This document shows, piece by piece, positions 14,801 through 27,123 of a stretch of 64,000 bases of DNA. The stretch spans positions 1,819,501 to 1,883,500 of the forward strand of contig CAJHZI010000514.1 of NCBI GenBank assembly GCA_905160935.1, given 5' to 3'. Each line of letters opens with the position of its first letter. Positions within the stretch are counted from its first letter, which is position 1. Under the pieces are notes generated by a model. It searched no databases, had not been told where the DNA came from, and was given only the letters and a program-made list of their open reading frames with translations. Source of the DNA: Enchytraeus crypticus (Eukaryota > Annelida > Clitellata > Enchytraeida > Enchytraeidae). The translations under genes and the position numbers were made by a program.

Positions 14801-15721
14801 CAATAGGGTCATCTAGCTTTAGCCAAACAGGCAAGTTGAACTACTTAAAAATTGCTCGAATCAGCTGGAAAATATTGAAACAGTGAAGACATTAAACTAA
14901 ACGTGGGTTGAAAACTTCAAACTGCAGTACTTGAATATCTGTTAAGTTCTAAGTTTATGTGTATGTACATAGGATATGCATAATTAATAAAACTTGTATG
15001 AGTAAAGTATTTGTGAAATTTGAAAAAGAATATTAGTGAAATTTTTAAATTAATTTTACACTTACACCAATTGCAGCGCTCTCCAAAGTAGACCATGAAT
15101 TCTTCAGTAGCGCTAGCCAACCCTATCAAACAAGAAATTACAATTCTTTTATAAGAACTTATTTGTTTATCTCTGTCCGTTTTTATCGTTATGTAATTTA
15201 TATAGATTAATAGCCCATCCAATATTAAAAGTACAATAAAATTCAAGTAACCTTACACTAATGAAGACAAATTTCGCTTGAATAACATATAATATTTAAA
15301 AATTAATGTTACACAGAATATTTCTTAATTGCTAAAGTAGAAGTGTAAATATGTTAAATGTGATTAAATGTGACAGTTACTAGATGAGGTGAAATCAAAT
15401 GTAGAGTAAAAGCAATTGAAAGAAATAAAACTTTATAAAATTCTTGCTGTGCACCTCACAGTCCGATTTAGGCTGACAGGCACAAAAATAAAAATAATAT
15501 GAGGCCAATAGAAGCAATAAAAATATAAAAATAGAACAGACCTACCTTCATCAAGTGCAAAGCCAACATTGAGATCTTTAAAGATCTGCGTGGTTACCAT
15601 TTTCATCATACCATCGGTTCCTCCAATCTCCTCGTCTGGAATTTAAACAGTACTAATTGCTTATAAATGATCACCAATTAAGCCAATTATTTACTGACAA
15701 TAATATACAGTAAATATATAA

Positions 15722-15758
<37 letters not shown>

Positions 15759-18700
15759 TATATATCAATTTATATTGATACGGTTTATTTATCTATAATT
15801 TATTTATACAGTATGGTAAGCGAATAAATATTTCATGGATCAAACTATAAATACTTAATGTCGTCAGTTCAGTTCATCACTTAAAGTCATCAGTTAATTA
15901 ATAATTAATTGACTGATGTGATGACTTTAAATTCTACTGGTACAATTGGAAATCAATCAATCATTTGTTTTGAAAGTATCAGCTGAAGTGTTAAATAAAA
16001 TGAGTTTTTAATGTCTTTTTGACGTCACTGACATCATCCTTGTATGAGGAAACGGATGTTAAACCTTTATTTATTATTATTATTATTAATATTATTATTA
16101 TTATTATTACATGGCTCATTTCTTGAATAAATCAGTAGAGAGTTCTATACAGCAAGATCTCCAAGACTTAAATATAAATCTCATAAGTTTAAATAATATA
16201 AAATAAATAAAGAACTCAGAAGATCAACATTCAACAATAAAGGCAAAATAAAGTGATTACATTTCAATTTAATAACTTGTTTAATTGCAATAATATCAAC
16301 CATGACCCTAAATTACAATATAGCATAATAATTTCATAACTGTTGCAAAGAAAACCTTTAGAAACCATTTTTAATGCAAAATATAGAAGATATCAAGACC
16401 TGGAACAAAAGTCAGATGAATTGTTCTCAGAAGTTTTTTACCATCAGCTTTTAGTTTGCGAATAGCTTCCAGATATCTAAAACATAATGAGCATACTACA
16501 GTCGAATTCACAATAAAACTGAAGACTATTATACATCTAAAACAATTTAAATAACAGCATAGGTCCACATTACTATATCAAAGGTTATCCAACAGGAGGT
16601 GAATAGCCTCTTCTGTCTCTTAGAATATAAAATATTATTTACCCTCAAGGAATAAAAAATATAGGAATAACAATTGAATTCTAAACTATATCTTTTCAAA
16701 TTAAAACAACGTGATTTGTTATAGCTGAATCCCTTGCAATGGGATCAACTTGAAAGTCGATGGGATCATACGGTGTGTGCATGTAAACTGAATAAAGATA
16801 ATCGACCTCATCTGAAGTATTGTATGTCAGTGTGGAGGCCACACACACTAGAGGAAGGATACTGAGCTTATTGAACCAGTGTCAAGAAGAGCAATAAGAA
16901 CTATTAGGGGATTCAAAGCATTAAGGTATGAGGAGAGGCTAAGAGCAGTTCAACTGACTACACTAAAAACCAGGAGAAATTAGAGGTGATCTTATAGAGG
17001 TTTATAAAATAATGCATGGGCTTACAAATTATGAGCAACAAAATTTTTTCAATTTCTCCACTAATGGTGTAAGAGGTTATAGCTATAAATTGATTAAGCC
17101 TAGTGTAAGGACAAACATAGCAAGTTTTTCTTTTTTCAAAGGATGATTGATAGTTGAACTCTTCGAGTGAGGAGGTTGTGAATGAGGTGTCGGTGAATAG
17201 TTTTAAAAACAAGCTGGATGTTGTAATCATGTATGATTGGGGATTGAATTAAGCCCTTGGCTTTCTTCCCTTTTCCTACTACCTAAATTTGAATGGTATG
17301 GCGAAAGATGGTAGCAGTTCTGGTAAATTCTGGTATTCGTTTCACTTATGCATCAAAACAGAGAGAGACAGAGAGTGTGTGAGAGAACGAGAGAGAAGTA
17401 ACTGTAAGACAGCGATACAGATAGAACGATAGAGGAAAATATTGCAATCAATAAATTTGAATAAACTGGTCATTACAATTTTTCATGCACATTGTGACCA
17501 TTAAAAGCTTTCCAGAGATATTAACTTTTAATTTACTTGGAAATGAGAGGAGATATTTATACAAAAGTAACATTCCAATGTAAATTCATTATTTAAACAC
17601 TGTAAGTACATAAAAGCGACTGTGGAATCCTAAACTTTGTTACTACTTTTTGCTGGCCAAGGCTAATTAAAACAAAAATTAAAATTTGCTAAAATATTCC
17701 CTTCAGTAACATACATTATGTTCAGATATTAGGTGTAATTAATGTAACCAATTTAAAAAAATTAATTGATAAATATGACAACTAGTAGAACATCAACAAA
17801 ATTCACAATTATAAATGGACAAAGAATCAAACAATTACATGTACTTACTGAATTCCGACGCACTTCATATCCTGAGTGCCTCGACCATAAATATCCCCAT
17901 TCTCCTCCATCACAGCCTCAAATGGGTCATACTTCCAAAATTCCTATTTAATATTGACAATATATAAAAATAGAACATTAAATTTAAAAGAGAAAACAGA
18001 GCAAAGCAGCCAACACAGTATGCAAAAGTTTAACTATAATTAGGAAAACCTTCACCACTAAACGTAAAGATATAATTTTTCTATTTCATACATCACTCAT
18101 TCGTCTTCATTATCGAATGTGTATATTTCGAGAATACCTTACACGAAAAAAACACCAGATAATTTTAAATTACTATATTTTAAGGAATTTTGCTAAAAAT
18201 TTTATTACTCAGAATTGTAGTTTAAATATTGTTATTTTATTTATATCTTGAGTTTTAATAGTTAACAAAACATGCAACAAAATGATAAGAAATTAAAAGA
18301 AATGACAATATACCGGGAACACAGGAACAACGTCAATGTGAGAATTAAGCAGAAGAGCCGGCAATGTGGGATCTGTTCCTGTCCAAGTCATTATCACTAT
18401 CGGCTTCTTAGGCACAAACTGTAGAACAGAAATAAGAAATGTTGCTCTTAACTTTGAAATTAGTTACATAGTGTTATAGTTACCCATAACATAATTAATA
18501 GACTTTGAAAAACTATGCTTCACAATAAATTTCTGAATAAATTACTAATTAGTTTCTACATATAAATTACTAAATATTACATAAGCCAAAGGCCCTGAAC
18601 AGTACAAAAAGAATGCCTTAAGAATAAGTCAATAAAGTTTATTTTATAATATTTTTAAATTCACTACTATTATTCCAGCCAGACTTCATTACTCAAAATT

Positions 18701-19883
18701 GAACAATCAATGAAGAAATTTTATACGGACGTGGCAGTTAAAACTATTCACAGAAATTTATTATAATAAAACTCTTATTTGACTAAAACTCTGGAAGTCT
18801 AAAATTAATAGTTTCAATGGTACATGATAGATATTCATGACAAAGTTTGATCGTAGTCAATACATAGATATATTCGTTTCAATTATATAATATATTCTGC
18901 AAAAAGATATTGACCAGAACTCAAAAGAATTAAAAGTTTCATTTACCTCGTGAACTACACATTCGAGTTCAAGCTGATCCGCCATCTTCTTGAGAAACAC
19001 AACTGCTCCATCTGTCAGAAAAAATTAAAATTTGAGCTCATTAAAATACACAATTCCCAAGGTGCACTTTGTATGACTTTTGATTTACCGACCCACCAAA
19101 TATCTAAATGGATTGACTAATTAATTATAGTCATTATCCAGATATTGAACTGCCAGTAAAGCCCAAAGGATTCCATTGCTGAGAAAGCCTGGAGGAACTG
19201 TTCAAGTATCAGGTATCCCAGGTTATACCAACTGGGTAGAGAATGACTTTAGAAATCGTGTAATCTGACAGTATTGATTAGCAATATAAACAGAATGCCT
19301 ATCTATATCTCATTAGTCATATGTAAAAATACAACTGATCAATATTTCTTAGAATTATGATATATTTTTCAAAGCATGGACATGACTAATTATAGACAGC
19401 ATTGCTAATATTACTTAGACTACTTTGGCTAGAGTGAAGGATCGACAACACTGTAGCCCATAAGCAGTTAAAATGGCATATAAAACATCTGGAACAGAGG
19501 AAACAAGCTATGGACACTATGAAATCAACAAAATCCTATTCTTTTAATTTTTGGATCTTCGTTTTGCTCGTCTGCTTGATTTTGTCTCAGTAGTGCTCGA
19601 TGTTGTCATTGATGACTGTAGCATTCTAATTGTTATTATTATTATTTATTATTATTATTATTGGTTTCGGAAAGATAAAAGAACTACTAACAAAAGACAT
19701 AGAGAAAAACACAAAGATAAAGATACTTAAAATATTCTAAACAATTTTTGTTCAATAGAAGCACATAAAATAATCTCAAAATTTCTATTTAAAAAAACAA
19801 TTACCATAATCTGGAGTAGGCTGCACAGTACGAATTCGCAGATATTCACGGAAGTTTTCAACTGCAATATTCGTTGATGCCAT
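5887..19883 (-). CDS. ACY1: Aminoacylase-1 copy A (15 exons)
   Basis: N-acyl-L-amino-acid amidohydrolase, a cytosolic M20 zinc enzyme that deacylates N-acetylated amino acids. Exons, 5' to 3' on the minus strand: 19805-19883, 18947-19011, 18314-18418, 17849-17943, 16400-16476, 15546-15635, 15066-15122, 13288-13361, 12300-12349, 11563-11623, 10885-10927, 9040-9146, 7609-7688, 6527-6587, 5887-6030. All junctions use GT/AG and the phases join to 1188 nt (395 residues), close to the usual family length. Conserved M20 residues are visible: [39 protein letters not shown] and LLHDH, giving the zinc ligands, the catalytic Glu and the dimer-interface His. The start ATG is at 19881-19883. A CTATAG change stops this copy three codons before the stop used by copy B. 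It appears intact and functional. Confidence 0.93.
6657..7080 (+). repeat. Dispersed repeat, family A (in ACY1-A intron 13)
   Basis: Begins GTGCACTGC..CGGCAGGTCCATAG, a diverged form of the family with GTGCACTGCCTACTGGCAGG. It includes a downstream part (GGGTGGATCCCCTATGCC) also seen in the copy at 49873. Confidence 0.6.
7741..7815 (+). repeat. Family A fragment with fold-back end
   Basis: Family A start (TTAGTGCATTGCCTACTGGC) that breaks off at 7799. The arm 7787-7799 is followed after 2 bases by its exact reverse complement at 7802-7814. Confidence 0.75.
7935..8115 (+). repeat. LINE-type 3' end with (TTG)n tail
   Basis: Shares GATTT(T)GTCT..AT.GTGCTCGATG.TGTC.TTGATGAC with copies at 19545 and 62570. 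It ends in GTTGTTGTTGTTGCTG. Confidence 0.6.
8221..8475 (-). repeat. tRNA-derived SINE, family C
   Basis: On the minus strand it has an A-box-like ATAGCATAGGGGTAACG and a B box GGGTTCGAATCC about 50 bases later, followed by a shared body. Other copies lie at 23640-23830 and 62745-62992. Confidence 0.75.
8497..8680 (+). repeat. Family B repeat, truncated
   Basis: Carries the family B blocks (AACTACACATGCCGTAATAGG, AGAAAGGGCATTCGGTTG, CCCGACCTTAGTGATT) and a short GATGATGAT-like end. Confidence 0.65.
9341..9600 (+). repeat. Diverged family A repeat
   Basis: Starts with (TC)n then TAGTGTGTTTTGCAAACTGG, an old copy of the family A head. It retains the CCTTCCTTGGTCACTTC block. Confidence 0.45.
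10063..10673 (+). mobile_element. Non-autonomous DNA transposon, family E, 3'-truncated
   Basis: Begins CAGTGGCGGATCCAGG followed by G and C runs. The end module is repeated in tandem (second CAGTGGCGG at about 10191). The body (TTTCACTAGCTCTCAATTTT, ACTCTGTCCCGTAGCAATGG) matches the copy at 58667-61228. The right end present in that copy is missing here. Confidence 0.7.
11146..11425 (+). repeat. Family B repeat
   Basis: Near full length, from the GTCTTGTATCCGGGTTG start to the GATGATGATGAA end. It sits in ACY1-A intron 10. Confidence 0.8.
12728..12965 (-). repeat. Family B repeat, inverted
   Basis: Reverse complement of family B: starts in ATCATCATCATC and ends CCGGACACAACACGGG. It lies in ACY1-A intron 8. 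Confidence 0.8.
13380..13512. repeat. Minisatellite of ACATGACTGAA-type units
   Basis: Irregular tandem copies of AACATGACTGAA / AAACATGACTGA just upstream (minus strand) of ACY1-A exon 8. Confidence 0.85.
13768..14276. repeat. 17-bp minisatellite
   Basis: About 30 tandem copies of AGCACCCTGCTATCAGT. The central copies are nearly perfect and the edges degenerate. It sits in intron 7 of ACY1-A and has no counterpart in copy B. Confidence 0.95.
15724..15770. repeat. (TA)n microsatellite
   Basis: Run of TA dinucleotides with minor interruptions in ACY1-A intron 5. Confidence 0.9.
16018..16111 (+). repeat. LINE 3' tail with (TTA)n
   Basis: GACGTCACTGACATCATCC..GAGGAAACGGATGTTAAACC followed by TTATTA repeats. 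It closely matches the 3' end of the LINE at 52998-53107. Confidence 0.8.
16780..17260 (+). pseudogene. LINE reverse-transcriptase C-terminal fragment
   Basis: Frame fragments on the plus strand read like the end of a non-LTR retrotransposon ORF2: [11 protein letters not shown], then [40 protein letters not shown] and NSFKNKLDV. Several frameshifts and stops show that it is dead. It lies in intron 4 of ACY1-A. Confidence 0.75.
19545..19665 (+). repeat. LINE-type 3' end with (TTA)n tail
   Basis: Shares TTTTGCTCGTCTGCTTGATT and AGTGCTCGATGTTGTCATTG with the segment at 62570-62740, then ends in TTATTATTATT. Confidence 0.75.
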
Positions 19884-20446
19884 CTCTATACCGTTACTTT
19901 AACAAGCGACAGAGAACTAAATAAGTTAGGAAAATCAACAACTAATTGACTAATGAACCTAATTATATATTCAATCATGCAACAGAACAAGGTTCATATG
20001 TTTGAAGTTTTGATTACATTTGTAAACAAAGTGCAAGGTGAAGGTCTTTAGCACTTTAAACCATAGATAGATGACTTTCGCAGCTGTTAGCCGCGCCCAC
20101 TTTTAGACACCTGCCGGCATTGGCATCCATATTGGCATATAAAAAATAAAATTTCTATGTACGTATATTGTAATTTGTAAAAATGCACGCGATTTATTAG
20201 TAATATACACAGACAGTGTACCTATGTGCCTCATGAAGTTATATGAACTTACGTATGAAATATATGAGCTCCGATCTTACCGGTACGCCGTACTTTGTAG
20301 ATTCGTTATGTAGCTGGATTCTATAGTTGAAGACTTAACTTAAATTAATTATACTCGTTCAGTAAGTCTTGAGGACCTGCAACACTAGTCTAGTCGTAAT
20401 TTAATGATTCAACACAGAAAAACTGTAAAGGATTCAAATACAAACC
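19884..20446. other. ACY1-A upstream region
   Basis: Presumed 5' flank and promoter of ACY1 copy A, between the start codon and the piggyBac element. I see no clear TATA box or other defined motif. Promoter function is inferred from position only. Confidence 0.4.
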
Positions 20447-20450
20447 TTAA

Positions 20451-22797
20451 CCGTTTACAGGCGGGACATAGACAGAGTTAACATATATGGCTAATTTTTG
20501 GATATGTTGTACAATTTGGGCTCCCATAACAGCATCTGTAAACATCTTGACAAATTTTTTACATTTTATGTGAAAATTTCTATGTTCCCAAAATGGGAAC
20601 GTTGGACTGTGCATAGGCAACGACGCGTTCAGTGATACAACGCTAATATAGCTTGAAATATTTGTACAAATTTCTCTAATTTAAGAGTTGAGTAATAGAA
20701 AACATGAAACCTAAACATTCCTTACAAAATCCCGATCAAATGAGTCGTATTCCCTACCTATATCAATACATTTAGTACAATATATACAAGTCTAATATTA
20801 ATATGTCTTATTCTCTAGCTACAATATATCTAAACATACATGTACTTACAAAATATCCAAATAATGAAATAATAATATCAACACTATCATTTTTTCTCTA
20901 ATTACAGTCTGTAGTCATGATACCTTACAGTTGTGTAACGTACTGATGTCCAATAACAGTGCTACTGCTACGCAACTGGTTGGTTATTACGACCTGGTGT
21001 CGTACAGCCCAGAACAGAGTTTATGCAGGTGCTTTCTTGCATTTCACACACTGCAGGTGAGTATTGGTCATACAAAAAGTGCATCTTCCCTGACTGGTGC
21101 TTTCCAAATGGTGGTTCACTCCATAAAATCGGGTGTCGTTGGGTGTAGGAGCTGTTGGGCCACTAAGTCGTATGCGTGCCTGCTGTGACCTCAACAGTGC
21201 CATCGTCACTGTTCTTCTAAACCGGATGTGAGTAAGTGTGCTGTCAGGATGCAGATATTGGTAGAACCTGAAAGCACAACTACTGCCATGTTAAGGCCGT
21301 TGCTAAACAAATTCCACCACCACTTCTTAGAACGGAGCCGTGGCCGATACGAAGCCAGCATCGTATCTAACACATCAACCCCACCCGTTCCTTTGTTGTA
21401 CTTCCTGATGAGATCAGGCTGTGTTACTAGTTAGTTTTCTTCACACCCTTTACCCTCCTTTTCGCTGAATATACCGGTGTAACGCCTAGATGGTTGCTGG
21501 AAGCAGTAACTACAGAAATGCCGTTGCACCGTACGAAGAGTACCTGTCCATCAGATCTGTAATCAAAGTGACCTCGGTTGATCTTCTTCATTTGAGGTAT
21601 GATCATCAAAGGCCACTTGTTGCACCTGTTATCATTCACAATGCCACATGCCCTAAAACCTTTGTCACTGAGATCAGACATAAGTTGATGACTTGTGAAG
21701 ATATTGTCGAAATGGACTACGTGGCAAGCTGGCTGGCCAACAACTTCCAACAATCCAACCCTTATATACCCTGCAGACACACCCCTGTTATCAAGCAACC
21801 TCCCCCTCGTATTAAGGGTGGCTTTTCATGATTAAAGCATTATATCTAAATTCCTTTAAGTTATACAAAATTCTGTTATACAAGAATCTCAGCTAGACAG
21901 CTTGCTCACGGCTTCACTGGATAAACCCAGTAAGGTTAATTGGTCTTTTTAATTCGTCACTAGAGAATCCCACGGGACGGATTCTTTCATCTTTCCTTTA
22001 TTCACGGCTTAGTAACCACGGCAGTTAGACATTGTTGTTAATTAAGTTAACAAGCTGTCAAACAATTCAAGCCCCTCAAGAAGTCAACCAATTAACATCG
22101 TCAACCAATTAAAATCGTCAACCCATCAAACAGTCTGCTCAGTTTACAACCCTGAAGAATCCGTCCTTGTGTACAGCTATAATAAGTAATCACTCTATAA
22201 TAATTAATAATAATGTTTTTGATAAACCATTGCAATAAACCAACAATCAATAAATAATTATAATTGCATAACTGGAGAAAGTGGTAAATAGGTATGTTAT
22301 CCGTTTACGGATCAGGAATTTCGGGGTTCAAATCATAGACTCTCCCGTCACAGACATGCTTTAGCAATCAGCTTAGCTGCAAAAAGTAGTAAAAGATATA
22401 CCAGTATATTGCTTATACACAGTCCAACGTTCCCATTTTGGGAACATAACATGTTTTGAAGAATATCTTTTAAAGTAGACTATATACACTACCTGTTACT
22501 ACAGTTTCTCAAAAAGCACATATTTAGCTATAAAATAATGCAAAACTTATAATTTTACAAAAATTATTTAATATTAAATTAATTTGTAGAAAATAAAAAT
22601 AAAGAAATTGAAAAATGCGTCAGATTTTGTTTCTGTAAACTTAAAATTTGGAACAAGCCCTTAAGTTTTATATTTTTCGAAAGTTTTATCAAATTTTAAT
22701 TGCCTTCCATTATGATAAAATAGTTATTCGTTAGAATAGTTGAGTGATAAGCAATAGCTTTCATGTTCCCAAAATGGAAACGTTGGACTGTAAACGG
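20451..22797 (-). mobile_element. piggyBac-type DNA transposon (2347 bp)
   Basis: Ends are CCGTTTACAG and CTGTAAACGG, a 10-bp inverted repeat, each flanked by TTAA (20447-20450 and 22798-22801), the diagnostic piggyBac target duplication. A roughly 29-bp motif (ATGTTCCCAAAATGGGAACG onward) occurs three times: 20582-20610 plus, 22418-22447 minus, and about 22763-22791 plus. The transposase remnant is on the minus strand at 21021-21834. It lies between the two ACY1 copies. Confidence 0.85.
21021..21834 (-). pseudogene. piggyBac transposase remnant
   Basis: The upstream part (from about 21798 down to 21427) contains VVHFDNIFTSHQLM, the segment with the second catalytic Asp of the DDE_Tnp_1_7 domain. 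The next fragment has YNKGTGGVDVLDTML with the third Asp, and the last has a Cys-rich tail (GRCTFCMTNTHLQCVKC) typical of the piggyBac C-terminal zinc finger. At least one frameshift and one stop separate them, and the N-terminal half with the first Asp is not recognisable. The copy is inactive. Confidence 0.8.
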
Positions 22798-23105
22798 TTA
22801 AGTCTTAAACTATAGGCTAGTGCAAAAGGCCAAAACTTTCAATATTTTTTGTGTACAGATCTACGTATATTCCAATAATTTGACTCTGTTTTGAGAAATT
22901 TGACCTTAATCTGCATTACGGAAATGGCAGAAATGGCAGAAGTTTTGCAATTACTAATTTCATCAAACCATTAAAGGTTGCCAACAATAAGCCTATCTTA
23001 TATTTCGATTGCTAATAAATACATAAGTACAAAATAAAACAGAAACACGTACATCGTGCGGACAGATTTTTGTTCCCTTTTCCTTAATTCCACTCATGGA
23101 GTCCA

Positions 23106-23168
23106 CATTTCTGCCATTTCTGCCAATTAGCCTGTCCCATGCACTAATTGGCAGAAATGACAGAAATG
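23106..23168. repeat. Long hairpin (25-bp arms)
   Basis: Arm 23106-23130 pairs with 23144-23168 with one mismatch around a 13-base loop. The motif GGCAGAAATGGCAGAA also occurs directly at about 22925. Confidence 0.9.
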
Positions 23169-23639
23169 CTGAAATTACGTGTAACAAAGCTTTCAAGAAC
23201 CATCATATCCATTACCAGTTCATTAACCTGTAAGAAAGAGCCCATGTCCATATGCCAGACACAATTTTATACCAAATTAAGATGAAAAACTGCTTAAAGA
23301 TACATATATAGCCGTGTGTCATATAGAGTTTTCTGCATCAAAATGGCGGCTTTGTAATGTAAACAAAAAATGACGTGTTCATGAAACCTCTCTATTATGC
23401 TATTAATCAGTAAATTTTGTCACTGCTGAAAATGAATTTACATTTCAATTTCGCTTAAAATTGCAAGAACGAATTACTAACTAAGTAGTCGAGACAAATA
23501 AAATACTCGAAGAGGAATTAAATAGAGGCCTACTCTGTGCCGGTGAAAGAGGAAGTTCAGATACTAGGTCTGTCTGTCTCCGTTTATAATCAGTTACCAG
23601 TAACTAGTAAACTAGTACAGTAATTTAAGTAAGCGTTGA

Positions 23640-23830
23640 TATATATGTCACTTTTAATACCACGTTTAAACCGTTAGGCAATTTAGTCATTTTCTGTACA
23701 ACCAGTGCAATGAATGTCCGAGATTTTGCTCATTAGATCAGTGCGACTAGGATTCGAACCCACGCGAGTTTAATTCACCGCAGTAAGCCATCTTTCATTT
23801 AAAACTTCATGACGTTAGTGAGACATTCAA
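23640..23830 (-). repeat. tRNA-derived SINE, family C
   Basis: Minus-strand B box GGGTTCGAATCC and body matching the copies at 8221 and 62745. The A-box region is shortened. Confidence 0.7.
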
Positions 23831-24319
23831 TTTAGCTAATTACTTTCCGATAAACTTATGATAAATGATGTGTATGTTTAAATGGTTCGAAGATTTCTGT
23901 TATTTCAACTTTTATGCAACAAACGTATACTTTTTTATTAATGATTAATGTAACATAGCAATGCGTTTCCTGAAAATTGCGCCAACATATTATTTGAAGC
24001 GACATGTCCATAGCAGTCATAGCCGATGACCGGGTTTCGCGTCTGCATTACATGATCCTTTCCATGATTTATCATTGAATCATATCTTTGCTATTGGCAA
24101 TAAGTTACGATACATACATGATTAACCTTCCAGGAACCCTATAGTTGTTACATTGTAGTTGTTGCCTGATCTTGGCTTTGAACCCTGCCCACTTGCTTAG
24201 GAGGCAAACGCTCTATAACCGTTACACAATATTCCCTGCAAGGTTTGATATACTGAGTGTACGTGCATTATTTGACCTATAGAATCCTCGACAATATCTA
24301 GGAGGCTCTGGATCGTATA

Positions 24320-24500
24320 CTGTAGATATAGTATATCTACAGCATTGTCATATTGCAATAAAAACAACAAAACAACTAGAGTGCTACAGTCAGCAGTAAC
24401 AATATGGAACACTATTGAGATAAAACCATTCCGACGAGCTAAGGAAGGTTCAAAAACGGTGCAAATTCCAAAATCCAGAAAATCAGTCCCAAACATAATA
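24320..24500 (-). repeat. LINE-type 3' end, inverted
   Basis: Reverse complement of the TTTGGAATTTGCACCGTTTT..AGTGTTC..TGACTGTAGCACTCTA tail also seen at 62640-62740 and 19545. Confidence 0.65.
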
Positions 24501-24804
24501 TTGGAAATATTGCAATGTTGTCATATTTCAATAGTGCGAAAGACTTTAATTGGCACTTGCGCGGGAAGCGGGCTGGCTAACGCATAATTTGCTAATTTGA
24601 TTCACTTGGGTATTCAATGGCACTCAGCTGCTAGTGTCACTTACATTTAATGACCTCGACTTTGCTATCAACTTATTATTAGGCCTACAGAGAGAATGTA
24701 ACAGCAGTCGCATGCCCTATTTAATATTCACGCGATTAGCACTATAGCGGCCAAATGAAACTACACAATTATGGAAACGATTGTCCATATAGTTCAGTCA
24801 TGCT

Positions 24805-24945
24805 AAGGGCTGAGCCGGTGGATTGTTGCTCGATAGCGGATCAGTACGTGCAGACCCTGCAGGGTTCAAATTTTTTCAGTGTGCTCTCGCAGTCACTGAC
24901 ATGTCATCGAGTAGGAAACTGACGTTAAACTTGGGTTTGGTTACG
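24805..24945 (+). repeat. tRNA-like SINE, family D
   Basis: GCTGAGCCGGTGG..GGATCAGTACGTGC..CAGGGTTCAAAT..GTCACTGACAT..AGGAAACTGACGTTAAACTT. The tail is very close to the LINE 3' end. Confidence 0.65.
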
Positions 24946-26233
24946 TTATAATTGGCCGAACCTGAGATGAATTCAACTCTCGTAGTGCCTTTTCAAATGA
25001 AGATAACGCAAAAGTTACGGTTGTTTCGTTTTAATTCTAAACTGTTGAATGAGTTTCATATGATAAAAACAATTTTCTAATTATTTGAGTTAGAAATACG
25101 TTTTAAAAAGTTAAGTTAATATTTAGTATGAGTTAATTCAAGTTTAAAATGAGTTAATTAATTTAAGTTAAACAATTTTTTGAGTTGTTAACTTAAAACA
25201 GTGAAAGTAAATATAAGTTAGTTCCTCTTCACTGGCCATCCCAAGTAATCTGAACAGAGTGTTAGGCTAAATTAGGACTATATCTGGCCTGTTAAATATC
25301 AAAATGGACTAACCGCCGATTTTATAAAGCGAAGATCAGAAAGATATCGTCGCCGTAAGTCGCTTTTGCATCTTATGAACGAGATGTCGCTCGGCATCTG
25401 AGCTGATTTCAGCTACATGTGACTGAACTATATCTTGTCGAGATCGGGCGGATAATGTCACCGTTAGATTAAAACAAAGTCGTCGCCAGGAGGCTGACCT
25501 TCAACCGTCGCAGGTGGTTCCAGCCAATAGGAGAGCGCGAAATCCGCGCAAACGTTTTGAATTCTTGGAAATGTGACATAACAAGCTCAAGATAAAGTTG
25601 AGAATAGAAAAGTTTCATAAGATGCAAGAAGCAGATTTGTAGTTATCTCGAGGATAAAGTCAAATGGTAGAGATTGATATCGGCGAGAATATCTTTCCGT
25701 TTATAAGAGCGGGTATAAAAGGCAGATCGCATTAGATATTTGTTAAAACAACCCATAGCTATCGTTTGATAACATTTCGTGATGGTGTTATGATTAATCA
25801 TTTCACTATAGTGTAAGTTTCATAACAACATCATAAAGCATGATTACAATAAATCCAATGATGAAAATAGAGAACTATGACAACCATTAGCACACGTAAG
25901 ATTAATTACTATAAACGGTTCCGTTAAGCAAGCATCATTTATTAAATAACATCTACAATATGTTTAAATTTAGTATAAAAACCATTTACCATAATATAAA
26001 ATATTACAAATAATGATTATACCACAACAAAAGGTGACTTCGAGAGAATATAAAATTTCCATATGCATACGGAACACCGCAAACAAGTTCAGTGTGATAA
26101 ATTTTTAACGTCCTCGACGCAAACAAAATTATTAACCAAATTAAAACATTCAAATATAAAAATATGTAATATTATATTATTATTAGGCACTATGAGCAAA
26201 GTGTTACGAGCACATGAACAATTTTCGAATAAA

Positions 26234-26400
26234 ATAACTACTAAACAGTTCTCTCTCTCTCTCTCTTAGTGCACTCACTACTGGCAGGTCCATAGTATAT
26301 AACGCCTCCACTTATCTCTACCTTCCGTTTTCCTCTTCATGTCCACATACGAGCGGCTCTTTAAATCTTAATTTAAAACTTTCCTTTTGATATACCGTTA
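26234..26400 (+). repeat. Dispersed repeat, family A
   Basis: (TC)n followed by TTAGTGCACTCACTACTGGC, CATAACGCCTCCACTT-like sequence and CTTCATGTCCACATACGAG. Confidence 0.75.
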
Positions 26401-26824
26401 TTCTTGGCACGTTATTCTTAAACAGTTTTATTTTAAATTTAACGATTGATTTAATTGAGATATTAATTTTAGTTCAGAAAATGCTATTTAGCTTCTTCAT
26501 TACAGGCTCATTATCGATAAATTATCTTTCAATCCATCCACTGTTCTATAAAACGTTAAATCCGAGACAGGTTCATATTCATAGTATGCAATTACGCTAC
26601 TAATAGGTCAGAATTCTACTAGTGTTTCATTATTGCTAAAAACTCACCAAGATCATCAAATCTGATAGTATTTTAGATTTTACATTTTCAGGATCGGGTG
26701 GTTTTAGTAGTCTATATATTACTTATATACATTATTAAGAAGGCTTGAAAATTGAAAAATTACCAAATATGCATTAAAATTCTGAATTAATTAAAAGATA
26801 ACTGCTGCCTATCTAACCAGCAAA

Positions 26825-27105
26825 CACTGGACTTCAAGACCAATGTCATTTACTTGATTTCAGACACTGTATAGAGTCTTCCAACACTGAAGAGACCAGT
26901 ACCATTTACTTGACTTCACTGTATAGAGTCTTCAAACACTGTATAGAGAGAGATCAGTAACATTGACTTAACTTCAGACACCGTATAGTACCATTTAGTA
27001 TGATAATAGCCTATAAATCAGTACCATTTACTTGACTTCAGACACTGCAGAGATAGTGTTATTTAGGCCTACTTGACTGAACAAACTGTAGAGAGATCAG
27101 TACTT
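26825..27105. repeat. Degenerate tandem repeat
   Basis: Irregular repeats of a unit containing CAGTACCATTTACTTGACTT and CAGACACTGTATAGAG, directly downstream of the ACY1-B stop codon. Confidence 0.75.
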
Positions 27106-27123
27106 TGGGACTAACGGAGAGAG

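Larger units (their letters stand above)
22802..27123. other. Intergenic region between the ACY1 copies
   Basis: Apart from the repeats listed separately, I see no gene. The GC-richer stretch at about 25300-25560 has no open frame of note. Confidence 0.5.

Noticed and set aside
21490..21831. Plus-strand 113-residue frame
   Set aside because: Antisense of the piggyBac transposase remnant, whose minus-strand reading has the family motifs.
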